Source of the DNA: Hanleya hanleyi
Lineage: Eukaryota; Mollusca; Polyplacophora; Lepidopleurida; Hanleyidae
Assembly: GCA_036873755.1 (NCBI GenBank)
Contig: JAVTVY010037147.1
Coordinates: forward strand, 1 to 64,000
Reading direction: 5' to 3'
DNA: 64,000 nt
The translations under genes and the position numbers were made by a program. Numbering within the stretch: position 1 is the stretch's first letter; the number at the start of each line of letters is the position of its first letter. A model generated the notes under the pieces. That model was given only the letters and a program-made list of their open reading frames with translations, was not told the origin of the DNA and did not search any database. Shown one piece after another: positions 20,499-35,000 of the stretch.

Positions 20499-23400
20499 GT
20501 GGAATTTTTTCACATCAAAATATCGGCCTTGACGAGTACTGTAATTCTACCAAGTATGAACACTCTAGGTCTAATGGTTTTGGCGCTATGGAGCCAGTTA
20601 ACAGTTCGCGGCGCCCAGTTAACAGTTCAAACTTCAGTTCCTGGCGACGCCCCTGTGAATCGGAAGTGGAAATTTTTCAAATCAAAATGTCGGCCTTGAC
20701 GAGTTCTCTAATTGTACCAAGTATGAACACTCTAGGCCTAATAGTTTCGGAGCTATGAGCCAGTTAACAGTTCAAACTTCAGTTCCTGGCGTCGCCCCTG
20801 ATCACCGGAAGTGGAAATTTTTCACATCAAAATGTCGGCCTTGACGAGTACTGTAATTGTACTAAGTTTAAACACTCTAGGTCTAATGGTTTTGGCGCTA
20901 TGGAGCCAGTTAACAATTCGCGGGGTCCAGTTAACAGTTCAAACTTCTGTTCCTGGCGTCGCCCCTGATCACCGGAAGTGGAATTTTTTCACATCAAAAT
21001 GTCGGCCTTGACGAGTACTGTAATTCTACCAAGTATGAACACTCTAGGTCTAATGGTTTTGGCGCTATGGAGCCAGTTAACAGTTCGCGGCGCCCAGTTA
21101 ACAGTTCAAACTTCAGTTCCTGGCGACGCCCCTGTGAATCGGAAGTGGAAATTTTTCAGATCAAAATGTCGGCCTTGACGAGTTCTCTAATTGTACCAAG
21201 TATGAACACTCTAGGCCTAATAGTTTCGGAGCTATGAGCCAGTTAACAGTTCAAACTTCAGTTCCTGGCGTCGCCCCTGATCACCGGAAGTGGAAATTTT
21301 TCACATCAAAATGTCGGCCTTGACGAGTACTGTAATTGTGCTAAGTTTAAACACTCTAGGACTAATGGTTTTGGCGCTATGGAGCCAGTTAACAGTTCGC
21401 GGGGTCCAGTTAACAGTTCAAACTTCTGTTCCTGGCGTCGCTCCTGATCACCGGAAGTGGATTTTTTTCACATCAAAATGTCGGCCTTGACGAGTACTGT
21501 AATTCTACCAAGTATAAACACTCTAGGTCTAATGGTTTTGGCGCTATGGAGCCAGTTAACAGTTCGCGGCGCCCAGTTAACAGTTCAAACTTCAGTTCCT
21601 GGCGACGCCCCTGTGAATCGGAAGTGGAAATTTTTCAGATCAAAATGTCGGCCTTGACGAGTTCTCTAATTGTACCAAGTATGAACACTCTAGGCCTAAT
21701 AGTTTCGGAGCTATGAGCCAGTTAACAGTTCAAACTTCAGTTCCTGGCGTCGCCCCTGATCACCGGAAGTGGAAATTTTTCACATCAAAATGTCGGCCTT
21801 GACGAGCACTGTAATTGTGCTAAGTTTAAACACTCTAGGACTAATGGTTTTGGCGCTATGGAGCCAGTTAACAGTTCGCGGGGTCCAGTTAACAGTTCAA
21901 ACTTCTGTTCCTGGCGTCGCCCCTGATCACCGGAAGTGGAATTTTTCACATCAAAATGTCGGCCTTGACGAGTACTGTAATTCTACCAAGTATGAACACT
22001 CTAGGTCTAATGGTTTTGGCGCTATGGAGCCAGTTAACAGTTCGCGGCGCCCAGTTAACAGTTCAAACTTCAGTTCCTGGCGACGCCCCTGTGAATCGGA
22101 AGTGGAAATTTTTCAGATCAAAATGTCGGCCTTGACGAGTTCTCTAATTGTACCAAGTATGAACACTCTAGCCCTAATAGTTTCGGAGCTATTAGCCAGT
22201 TAACAGTTCAAACTTCAGTTCCTGGCATCGCCCCTGATCACCGGAAGTGGAAATTTTTCACATCAAAATATCGGCCTTGACGAGTACTGTAATTGTGCTA
22301 AGTTTAAACACTCTAGGGCTAATGGTTTTGGCGCTATGGAGCCAGTTAACAGTTCGTGGGGTCCAGTTAACAGTTCAAACTTCTGTTCCTGGCGTCGCCC
22401 CTGATCACCGGAAGTGGAATTTTTTCACATCAAAATTTCGGCCTTGACGAGTACTGTAATTCTACCAAGTATGAACACTCTAGGTCTAATGGTTTTGGCG
22501 CTATGGAGCCAGTTAACAGTTCGCGGCGCCCAGTTAACAGTTCAAACTTCAGTTCCTGGCGACGCCCCTGTGAATCGGAAGTGGACATTTTTCAGATCAA
22601 AATGTCGGCCTTGACGAGTTCTCTAACTGTACCAAGTATGAACACTCTAGGCCTAATAGTTTCGGAGCTATGAGCCAGTTAACAGTTCAAACTTCAGTTC
22701 CTGGTGTCGCCCCTGATCACCGGAAGTGGAAATTTTTCACATCATAATGTCGGCCTTGACGAGTACTGTAATTGTACTTAGTTTAAACACTCTAGGGCTT
22801 ATGGTTTTGGCGTTATGGAGCCAGTTAACAGTTCGCGGGGTCCAGTTAACAGTTCAAACTTCTGTTCCTGGCGTCGCCCCTGATCACCGGAAGTGGAATT
22901 TTTTCACATCAAAATGTCGGCCTTGACGAGTACTGTAATTCTACCAAGTATGAACACTCTAGGTCTAATGGTTTTGGCGCTATGGAGCCAGTTAACAGTT
23001 CACGGTGCCCAGTTAACAGTTCAAACTTCAGTTCCTGGCGACGTCCCTGTGAATCAGAAGTGGAAATTCTTCAGATCAAAATGTCGGCCTTGACGAGTTC
23101 TCTAATTGTACCAAGTATGAACACTCTAGGCCTAATAGTTTCGGAGCTATGAGCCAGTTAACAGTTCAAACTTCAGTTCCTGGCGACGCCCCTGTGAGTC
23201 GGAAGTGGAAATTTTTCAGATCAAAATGTCGGCCTTGACGAGTTCTCTAATTGTACCAAGTATGAACACTATAGGCCTAATAGTTTCGGAGCTATGAGCC
23301 AGTTAACAGTTCAAACTTCAGTTCCTGGCGTCGCCCCTGATCACCGGAAGTGGAAATTTTTCACATCAAAATGTCGGCCTTGACGAGTACTGTAACTGTA

Positions 23401-26400
23401 CTAAGTTTAAACACTCTAGGGCTAATGGTTTTGGCGCTATGGAGCCAGTTAACAGTTCGCGGGGTCCAGTTAACAGTTCAAACTTCTGTTCCTGGTGTCG
23501 CCCCTGATCACCGGAAGTGGAATTTTTTCACATCAAAATTTCGGCCTTGACGAGTACTGTAATTCTACCAAGTATGAACACTCTAGGTCTAATGGTTTTG
23601 GCGCTATGGAGCCAGTTAACAGTTCGCGGCGCCCAGTTAACAGTTCAAGCTTCAGAAGTTCCTGGCGACGCCCCTGTGAATCGGAAGTGGAAATTTTTCA
23701 GATCAAAATGTCGGCCTTGACGAGTTCTCTAATTGTACCAAGCATGAACACTCTAGGCCTAATAGTTTCGGAGCTATGAGCCAGTTAACAGTTCAAACTT
23801 CAGTTCCTGGCGTCGCCCCTGATCACCGGAAGTGGAAATTTTTCACATCAAAATGTCGGCCTTGACGAGTACTGTAATTGTACTAAGTTTAAACACTCTA
23901 GGGCTAATGGTTTTGGCGCTATGGAGCCAGTTAACAGTTCGCGGGGTCCAGTTAACAGTTCAAACTTCTGTTCCTGGCGTCGCCCCTGATCGCCGGAAGT
24001 GGAATTTTTTCACATCAAAATGTCGGCCTTGACGAGTATTGTAATTCTGCCAAGTATGAACACTCTAGGTCTGATAGTTTTGGCGCTATGGAGCCAGTTA
24101 ACAGTTCGCGGCACCCAGTTAACAGTTCAAACTTCAGTTCCTGGCGACGCCCCTGTGAATCGGAAGTGGAAATTTTTCAGATCAAAATGTCGGCCTTGAC
24201 GAGTTCTCTAATTGTACCAAGTATGAACACTCTAGGTCTAATAGTTTCGGAGCTATGAGCCAGTTAACAGTTCAAACTTCAGTTCCTGGCGTCGCCCCTG
24301 ATCACCGGAAGTGGAAATTTTTCACATCAAAATGTAGGCCTTGACGAGTACTGTAATTGTACTAAGTTTAAACACTCTAGGGTTAATGGTTTTGGCGCTA
24401 TGGAGCCAGTTAACAGTTCGCGGGGTCCAGTTAACAGTTCAAACTTCTGTTCCTGGCGTCGCCCCTGATCACCGGAAGTGGAATGTTTTCACATCAAAAT
24501 GTCGGCCTTGACGAGTATTGTAATTCTACCAAGTATGAACACTCTAGGTCTAATAGTTTTGGCGCTATGGAGCCAGATAACAGTTCGCGGCGCCCAGTTA
24601 ACAGTTCAAACTTCAGCTCCTGGCGACGCCCCTGTGAATCGGAAGTGGAAATTTTTCAGATCAAAATGTCGGCCTTGACGAGTTCTCTAATTGTACCAAG
24701 TATGAACACTCTAGGTCTAATAGTTTCGGAGCTATGAGCCAGTTAACAGTTCAAACTTCAGTTCCTGGCGTCGCCCCTGATCACCGGAAGTGGAAATTGT
24801 TCACATCAAAATGTTGGCCTTGACGAGTACTGTAATTGTGCTAAGTTTAAACACTCTAGGGCTAATGGTTTTGGCGCTATGGAGCCAGTTAACAGTTCGC
24901 GGGGTCCAGTTAACAGTTCAAACTACTGGTCCTGGCGTCGATCCTGATCACCGGAAGTGGAAATTTTTCACATCAAAATGTCGGCCTTGACGAGTACTGT
25001 AATTGTACTAAGTTTAAACACTCTAGCACTAATGGTTTTGGCGCTATGGAGCCAGTTAACAGTTCGCGGGGTCCAGTTAACAGTTCAAACTTCAGTTCCT
25101 GGCGACGCCCCTGTGAATCGGAAGTGGAAATTTTTCAGACCAAAATGTCGGCCTTGACGAGTTCTCTAATTGTACCAAGTATGAACACTCTAGGCCTATT
25201 AGTTTCGGAGCTATGAGCCAGTTAACAGTTCAAACTTCAGTTCCTGGCGTCGCCCCTGATCACCGGAAGTGGAAATTTTTCACATCAAAATGTCGCCCTT
25301 GACGAGTACTGTAATTGTACTAAGTTTAAACACTCTAGGGCTAATGGTTTTGGCGCTATGGAGCCAGTTAACAGTACGCGGGGTCCAGTTAACAGTTCAA
25401 ACTTCTGTTCCTGGCGTCGCCCCTGATCGCCGGAAGTGGAATTTTTTCACATCAAAATGTCGGCCTTGACGAGTATTGTAATTCTGCCAAGTATGAACAC
25501 TCTAGGTCTGATAGTTTTGGCGCTATGGAGCCAGTTAACAGTTCGCGGCACCCAGTTAACAGTTCAAACTTCAGTTCCTGGCGACGCCCCTGTGAATCGG
25601 AAGTGGAAATTTTTCAGATCAAAATGTCGGCCTTGACGAGTTCTCTAATTGTACCAAGTATGAACACTCTAGGCCTAATAGTTTCGAAGCTATGAGCCAG
25701 TTAACAGTTCAAACTTCAGTTCCTGGCGTCGCCCCTGATCACCGGAAGTGGAAATTTTTCACATCAAAATGTCGGCCTTGACGAGTACTGTAATTGTACT
25801 AAGTTTAAACACTCTAGGCCTAATGGTTTTGGCGCTATGGAGCCAGTTAACAGTTCGCGGGGTCCAGTTAACAGTTCAAACTTCTGTTCCTGGCGTCGCC
25901 CCTGATCACCGGAAGTGGAATTTTTTCACATCAAAATGTCGGCCTTGACCAATATTGTAATTCTACCAAGTATGAACACTCTAGGTCTAATAGTTTTGGC
26001 GCTATGGAGCCAGATAACAGTTCGCGGCGCCCAGTTAACAGTTCAAACTTCAGCTCCTGGCGACGCCCCTGTGAATCGGAAGTGGAAATTTTTCAGATCA
26101 AAATGTCGGCCTTGACGAGTTCTCTAATTGTACCAAGTATGAACACTCTAGGCCTAATAGTTTCGGAGCTATCAGCCAGTTAACAGTTCAAACTTCAGTT
26201 CCTGGCGTCGCCCCTGACCAACGGAAGTGGAAATTTTTCACATCAAAATGTCGGCCTTGACGAGTACTGTAATTGTACCAAGTTTAAACACTCTAGGGCT
26301 AATGGTTTTGGCGCTATGGAACCAGTTAACAGTTCGCGGGGTACAGTTAACAGTTCAAACTTCTGTTCCTGGCGTCGCCCCTGATCACCGGAAGTGGAAT

Positions 26401-29400
26401 TTTTTCACATCAAAATGTGGGCCTTGACGAGTACTGTAATTCTACCAAGAATGAACACTCTAGGTCTAATGGTTTTGGCGCTATGGAGCCAGTTAACAGT
26501 TCGCGGCGCCCAGTTAACAGTTCAAACTTCAGTTCCTGGCGACGCCCCTGTGAATCGGAAGTGGAAATTTTTCAGATCAAAATGTCGGCCTTGACGAGAT
26601 CTCTAATTGTACCAAGTATGAACACTCTAGGCCTAATAGTTTCGGAGCTATGAGCCAGTTAACAGTTCAAACTTCAGTTCCTGGCGACGCCCCTGTGAGT
26701 CGGAAGTGGAAATTTTTCAGATCAAAATGTCGGCCTTGACGAGTTCTCTAATTGTACCAAGTATGAACACTATAGGCCTAATAGTTTCGGAGCTATGAGC
26801 CAGTTAACAGTTCAAACTTCAGTTCCTGGCGTCGCCCCTGATCACCGGAAGTGGAAATTTTTCACATCAAAATGTCGGCCTTGACGAGTACTGTAACTGT
26901 ACTAAGTTTAAACACTCTAGGGCTAATGGTTTTGGCGCTATGGAGCCAGTTAACAGTTCGCGGGGTCCAGTTAACAGTTCAAACTTCTGTTCCTGGTGTC
27001 GCCCCTGATCACCGGAAGTGGAATTTTTTCACATCAAAATGTTGGCCTTGACGAGTACTGTAATTCTACCAAGTATGAACACTCTAGGTCTAATGGTTTT
27101 GGCGCTATGGAGCCAGTTAACAGTTCGCGGCGCCCAGTTAACAGTTCAAACTTCAGTTCCTGGCGACGCCCCTGTGAATCGGAAGTGGAAATTTTTCAAA
27201 TCAAAATGTCGGCCTTGACGAGTTCTCTAATTGTACCAAGAATGAACACTCTAGGCCTAATAGTTTCGGAGCTATGAGCCAGTTAACAGTTCAAACTTCA
27301 GTTCCTGGCGACGCCCCTGTGAGTCGGAAGTGGAAATTTTTCAGATCAAAATGTCGGCCTTGACGAGTACTGTAATTGTACTAAGTTTAAACACTCTAGG
27401 GCTAATGGTTTTGGCGCTATGGAGCCAGTTAACAGTTCGCGGGGTCCAGTTAACAGTTCACACTTCTGTTCCTGGCGTCGCCCCTGATCACCGGAAGTGG
27501 AATTTTTTCACATCAAAATGTCGGCCTTGACGAGTACTGTAATTCTACCAAGTATGAACACTCTAGGTGTAATGGTTTTGGCGCTATGGAGCCAGTTAAC
27601 AGTTCGCGGCGCCCAGTTAACAGTTCAAACTTCAGTTCCTGGCGCCGCCCCTGAGAATCGGAAGTGGAAATTTTCACATCAAAATGTCGGCCTTGACGAG
27701 TTCTCTAAATGTACCAAGTATGAACACTCTGGGCCTAATAGTTTTGGAGCTATGAGCCAGTTAACAGTTCAAACTTCAGTTCCTGGCGTCGCCCCTGATC
27801 ACTGGAAGTGGAAATTTTTCACATCAAAATGTCGGCCTTGACGAGTACTGTAATTGTACTAAGTTTAAACACTCTAGGGCTAATGGTTTTGGCGCTATGG
27901 AGCCAGTTAACAGTTCGCGGGGTCCAGTTAACAGTTCAAACTTCTGTGCCTGGCGTCGCCCCTGATCACCGGAAGTGGAATTTTTTCACATCAAAATGTC
28001 GGCCTTGACGAGTATTGTAACTCTACCAAGTATGAACACTCTAGGTCTAATAGTTTTGGCGCTATGGAGCCAGTTAACAGTTCGCGGCGCCCAGTTAACA
28101 GTTCAAACTTCAGTTCCTGGCGACGCCCCTGTGAATCGGAAGTGGAAATTTTTCAGATCAAAATGTCGGCCTTGACGAGTTCTCTAATTGTACCAAGTAT
28201 GAACACTCTAGGCCTAATAGTTTCGGAGCCATGAGCCAGTTAACAGTTCAAACTTCAGTTCCTGGCGTCGCCCCTGATCACCGGAAGTGGAAATTTTTCA
28301 CATCAAAATGTCGGCCTTGACGAGTACTGTAATTGTACTAAGTTTAAACACTCTAGGGCTAATGGTTTTGGCGCTATGGAGCCAGTTAACAGTTCGCGGG
28401 GTCCAGTTAACAGTTCAAACTTCAGTTCCTGGCGACGCCCCTGTGAGTCGGAAGTGGAAATTTTTCAGATCAAAATGTCGGCCTTGACGAGTTCTCTAAT
28501 TGTACCAAGTATGAACACTCTAGGCCTAATAGTTTCGGAGCTATGAGCCAGTTAACAGTTCAAACTTCAGTTCCTGGCGTCGCGCCTGATCATCGGAAGT
28601 GGAAATTTTTCACATCAAAATGTCGGCCTTGACGAGTACTGTAATTGTACTAAGTTTAAACAGTCTAGGGCTAATGGTTTTGGCGCTATGGAGCCAGTTA
28701 ACAGTTCGCGGGGTCCAGTTAACAGTTCAAACTTCTGTTCCTGGCGTCGCCCCTGATCGCCGGAAGTGGAATTTTTTCACATCAAAATGTCGGCCTTGAC
28801 GAGTATTGTAATTCTGCCAAGTATGAACACTCTAGGTCTGATAGTTTTGGCGCTATGGAGCCAGTTAACAGTTCGCGGCGCCCAGTTAACAGTTCAAACT
28901 TCAGTTCCTGGCGACGCCCCTGTGAATCGGAAGTGGAAATTTTTCAGATCAAAATGTCGGCCTTGACGAGTTCTCTAATTGTGCCAAGTATGAACACTCT
29001 AGGCTTAATAGTTTCGGAGCTATGAGCCAGTTAACAGTTCAAACTTCAGTTCCTGGCGTCGCCCCTGATCACCGGAAGTGGAAATTTTTCACATCAAAAT
29101 GTCGGCCTTGACGAGTACTGTAATTGTACTAAGTTTAAACACTCTAGGGCTAATGGTTTTGGCGCTATGGAGCCAGTTAACAGTTCGCGGCGCCCAGTTA
29201 ACAGTTCAAACTTCTGTTCCTGGCGTCGCCCCTGATCACCGGAAGTGGAATTTTTTCACATCAAAATGTCGGCCTTGACGAGTATTGTAATTCTACCAAG
29301 TATGAACACTCTAGGTCTAATAGTTTTGGCGCTATGAAGCCAGATAACAGTTCGCGGCGCCCAGTTAACAGTTCAAACTTCAGCTCCTGGCGACGCCCCT

Positions 29401-31865
29401 GTGAATCGGAAGTGGAAATTTTTCAGATCAAAATGTCGGCCTTGACGAGTTCTCTAATTGTACCAAGAATGAACACTCTAGGCCTAATAGTTTCGGAGCT
29501 ATGAGCCAGTTAACAGTTCAAACTTCAGTTCCTGGCGTCACCCCTGATCACCGGAAGTGGAAATTTTTCACATCAAAATGTCGGCCTTGACGAGTACTGT
29601 AAATGTACCAAGTTTGAACACTCTAGGCCTAATGCTTTTGGCGCTATGGAGCCAGTTAACAGTTCGCGGCGCCCAGTTAACAGTTCAAACTCCTGTTCCT
29701 GGCGTCGCCCCCAGGATCATCGGAAGCGTAAATTTTTTACATCAAAATGTCGGCCTGACGAGTACTCGTATCTATCAAGTATGAACACCTAGGCGTCACC
29801 AATGGTTTTGGCGCTATGGAGCCAGTTAACAGTTCGCGGCGCCCGGTTAACAGTTCAAACTTCAGTTCCTGGCGACGCCCCTGTGAATCGGAAGTGGAAA
29901 TTTTTCAGATCAAAATGTCGGCCTTGACGAGTTCTCTAATTGTACCAAGTATGAACACTCTAGGCCTAATAGTTTCGGAGCTATGAGCCAGTTAACAGTT
30001 CAAACTTCAGTTCCTGGCATCACCCCTGATCACCGGAAGTGGAAATTTTTCACAGCAAAATGTCGGCCTTGACGAGTACTGTAATTGTGCTAAGTTTAAA
30101 CACTCTAGGGCTAATGGTTTTGGCGCTATGGAGCCAGTTAACAGTTCGCGGGGTCCAGTTAACAGTTCAAACTTCTGTTCCTGGCGTCGCCCCTGATCAC
30201 CGGAAGTGGAATTATTTTACATCAAAATGTCGGCCTTGACGAGTACTGTAATTGTACCAAGTATAAACACTCTAGGTCTAATGGTTTTGGCGCTATGGAG
30301 CCAGTTAACAGCTCGCGGCGCCCAGTTAACAGTTCAAACTTCAGTTCCTGGCGACGCCCCTGTGAATCGGAAGTGGAAATTTTTCAGATCAAAATGTCGG
30401 CCTTGACGAGTTCTCTAATTGTACCAAGTATGAACACTCTAGCCCTAATAGTTTCGGAGCTATTAGCCAGTTAACAGTTCAAACTTCAGTTCCTGGCGAC
30501 GCCCCTGTGAATCGGAAGTGGAAATTTTTCAGATCAAAATATCGGCCTTGACGAGTTCTCTAATTGTACCAAGTATGAACACTCTAGGCCTAATAGTTTC
30601 GGAGCTATGAGCCAGTTAACAGTTCAAACTTCAGTTCCTGGCGACGCCCCTGTGAATCGGAAGTGGAAATTTTTCACATCAAAATGTCGGCCTTGACGAG
30701 TACTGTAATTGTGCTAAGTTTAAACACTCTAGGGCTAATGGTTTTGGCGCTATGGAGCCAGTTAACAGTTCGCGGGGTCCAGTTAACAGTTCAAACTTCT
30801 GTTCCTGGCGTCGCCCCTGAGCACCGGAAGTGGAATTTTTTCACATCAAAATGTCGGCCTTGACGAGTACTGTAATTCTACCAAGTATGAACACTCTAGG
30901 TCTAATGGTTTTGGCGCTATGGAGCCAGTTAACAGTTCGCGGCGCCCAGTTAACAGTTCAAACTTCAGTTCCTGGCGACGCCCCTGTGAACCGGAAGTGG
31001 AAATTTTTCAGATCAAAATGTCGGCCTTGACGAGTTCTCTAATTGTACCAAGTATGAACACTCTAGCCCTAATAGTTTCGGAGCTATTAGCCAGTTAACA
31101 GTTCAAACTTCAGTTCCTGGCATCGCCCCTGATCACCGGAAGTGGAAATTTTTCACATCAAAATATCGGCCTTGACGAGTACTGTAATTGTGCTAAGTTT
31201 AAACACTCTAGGGCTAATGGTTTTGGCGCTATGGAGCCAGTTAACAGTTCGTGGGGTTCAGTTAACAGTTCAAACTTCTGTTCCTGGCGTCGCCCCTGAT
31301 CACCGGAAGTGGAATTTTTTCACATCAAAATGTCGGCCTTGACGAGTACTGTAATTCTATCAAGTATGAACACTCTAGGTCTAATGGTTTTGGCGCTATG
31401 GAGCCAGTTAACAGTTCGCGGCACCCAGTTAACAGTTCAAACTTCAGTTCCTGGCGACGCCCCTGTGAATCGGAAGTGGAAATTTTTCACATCAAAATGT
31501 CGGCCTTGACGAGTTCTCTAATTGTACCAAGTATGAACACTCTAGGCCTAATAGTTTCGGAGCTATGGGCCAGTTAACAGTTCAAACTTCAGTTCCTGGC
31601 GTCGCCCCTGATCACCGGAAGTGGAAATTTTTCACATCATAATGTAGGCCTTGACGAGTACTGTAATTGTACTAAGTTTAAACACTCTAGGTCTAATGGT
31701 TTTGGCGCTATGGAGCCAGTTAACAGTTCGCGGGGTCCAGTTAACAGTTCAAACTTCTGTTCCTGGCGTCGCCCCTGATCACCGGAAGTGGAATTTTTTC
31801 ACATCAAAATGTCAGCCTTGACGAGTACTGTAATTCTACCAAGTTTGAACACTCTAGGTCTAATG

Positions 31866-32070
31866 GTTTTGGCGCTATGGAGCCCAGTTAACAGTTCACT
31901 GGCGCCCAGTTAACGGTTCGAAGCTTCAGTTCAAACGACGCCTGTGGTCAGGTGGAAATTTTCAGATCAAAGGCAACCAGGCCTTAGAGCAGGTTCTCTG
32001 TTGTACCCAAGGAAGTATGAACATACCAGGCCTAATAGTTTCCGGGCTATGAGCCCAGTTAACAGTTCAA
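31866..32070 (+). repeat. Highly diverged patch inside satellite
   Basis: Within otherwise near-uniform units this stretch has many small insertions and deletions (extra CC, GG and AG bases). Similar patches are at about 33620-33830, 34240-34560 and 37020-37160. It may be real decay or poorly polished assembly. Confidence 0.7.
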
Positions 32071-35000
32071 ACTTCTGTTCCTGGCGTCGCCCCTGATCAC
32101 CGGAAGTGGAATTTTTTCACATCAAAATGTCGGCCTTGACGAGTACTGTAATTCTATCAAGTATGAACACTCTAGGTCTAATGGTTTTGGCGCTATGGAG
32201 CCAGTTAACAGTTCGCGGCACCCAGTTAACAGTTCAAACTTCAGTTCCTGGCGACGCCCCTGTGAGTCGGAAGTGGAAATTTTTCAGATCAAAATGTCGG
32301 CCTTGACGAGTTCTCTAATTGTACCAAGTATGAACACTCTAGGCCTAATAGTTTCGAAGCTATGAGCCAGTTAACAGTTCAAACTTCAGTTCCTGGCGTC
32401 GCCCCTGATCACCGGAAGTGGAAATTTTTCACATCAAAATGTCGGGCTTGACGAGTACTGTAATTTTACTTAGTTTAAACACTCTAGGTCTAATGGTTTT
32501 GGCGCTATGGAGCCAGTTAACAGTTCGCGGGGTCCAGTTAACAGTTCAAACTTCTGTTCCTGGCGTCGCCCCTGATCACCGGAAGTGGAATTTTCTCACA
32601 TCAAAATGTCGGCCTTGACGAGTACTGTAATTCTACCAACTATGAACACTCTAGGTCTAATGGTTTTGGCGCTATGGAGCCAGTTAACAGTCCGCGGCGC
32701 CCAGTTAACAGTTCAAACTTCAGTTCCTGGCGACGCCCCTGTGAATCGGAAGTGGAAATTTTTCAGATCAAAATGTCGGCCTTGACGAGTTCTCTAGTTG
32801 TACCAAGTATGAACACTCTAGGCCTAATAGTTTCGGAGCTATGAGCCAGTTAACAGTTCAAACTTCAGTTCCTGGCGTCGCCCCTGATCACCGGAAGTGG
32901 AAATTTTTCACATCAAAATGTCGGCCTTGACGAGTACTGTAATTGTACTAAGTTTAAATACTCTAGGACTAATAGTTTTTGGCGCTATGGAGCCAGTTAA
33001 CAGTTCGCGGGGTCCAGTTAACAGTTCAAACTTCTGTTCCTGGCGTCGCCCCTGATCACCGGAAGTGGAATTTTTTCACATCAAAATGTCGGCCTTGACG
33101 AGTACTGTAATTCTATCAAGTATGAACACTCTAGGTCTAATGGTTTTGGCGCTATGGAGCCAGTTAACAGTTCGCGGCACCCAGTTAACAGTTCAAACTT
33201 CAGTTCCTGGCGACGCCCCTGTGAATCGGAAGTGGAAATTTTTCACATCAAAATGTCGGCCTTGACGAGTTCTCTAATTGTACCAAGTATGAACACTCTA
33301 GGCCTAATAGTTTCGGAGCTATGGGCCAGTTAACAGTTCAAACTTCAGTTCCTGGCGTCGCCCCTGATCACCGGAAGTGGAAATTTTTCACATCATAATG
33401 TAGGCCTTGACGAGTACTGTAATTGTACTAAGTTTAAACACTCTAGGTCTAATGGTTTTGGCGCTATGGAGCCAGTTAACAGTTCGCGGGGTCCAGTTAA
33501 CAGTTCAAACTTCTGTTCCTGGCGTCGCCCCTGATCACCGGAAGTGGAATTTTTTCACATCAAAATGTCAGCCTTGACGAGTACTGTAATTCTACCAAGT
33601 TTGAACACTCTAGGTCTAATGGTTTTTGTGGCGCTGCCGGAGCCAGTTAACGAGTTCGCGGCGCCCAGTTAACATTCCAAAACTTCAGTTCCTGGCGACA
33701 CTTCATGAGATCGAAGTGGAAATTTTTCAAGATCAAAATGTGGCGCAAGCAGGTTCTCCTAACTGTACCAGAAAGTATGAACGCTCTACTGGGCTATGGT
33801 TTCGGAGCTATGAGCCAGTTAACAGTTCAAACTTCTGTTCCTGGCGTCGCTCCTGATCACTGGAAGTGGATTTTTTTCACATCAAAATGTCGACCTTGAC
33901 GAGTACTGTAATTCTACCAAGTATAAACACTCTAGGTCTAATGGTTTTGGCGCTATGGAGCCAGTTAACAGTTCGCGGGGTCCAGTTAACAGTTCAAACT
34001 TCTGTTCCTGGCGTCGCCCCTGATCACCGGAAGTGGAATTTTTTCACATCAAAATGTCGGCCTTGACGAGTACTGTAATTCTATCAAGTATGAACACTCT
34101 AGGTCTAATGGTTTTGGCGCTATGGAGCCAGTTAACAGTTCGCGGCACCCAGTTAACAGTTCAAACTTCAGTTCCTGGCGACGCCCCTGTGAATCGGAAG
34201 TGGAAATTTTTCAGATCAAAATGTCGGCCTTGACGAGTTCTCTAATTGTACCAGGAAATGTGAGACGCTCCTGGGCTAATGGTTTTTCGAGAAGCGCCTG
34301 AATAAGTTAACAGTTCAAACTTCCAGTTCCTGGCGTCGCCCTGATCACCGGAAGTGGAAATTTTCACATCAAAATGTCAGGCTTGACGATTACTGTGACA
34401 TGCTAAAGTTTAAACACTCGAGGGCTAATGTTTTGGCGCTATGGAGCCAGTTAACTGTTCGGGTTCCCAAGTTAACAGTTCAAACTTCTGTTCCTGGCGT
34501 CGCCCCTGATCACCGGAAGTGGAATTTTCACATCAAAATGTCGATACGACGTACACTGTAATTCTATCAAGTATAGACACTCTGGGTCTAATGGTTTTGG
34601 CGCTATGGAGCCAGTTAACAGTTCGCGGCACCCAGTTAACAGTTCAAACTTCAGTTCCTGGCGACGCCCCTGTGAATCGGAAGTGGAAATTTTTCAGATC
34701 AAAATGTCGGCCTTGACGAGTTCTCTAATTGTACCAAGTATGAACACTCTAGGCCTAATAGTTTCGAAGCTATGAGCCAGTTAACAGTTCAAACTTCAGT
34801 TCCTGGCGTCGCCCCTGATCACCGGAAGTGGAAATTTTTCACATCAAAATGTCGGGCTTGACGAGTACTGTAATTTTACTAAGTTTAAACACTCTAGGTC
34901 TAATGGTTTTGGCGCTATGGAGCCAGTTAACAGTTCGCGGGGTCCAGTTAACAGTTCAAACTTCTGTTCCTGGCGTCGCCCCTGATCACCGGAAGTGGAA

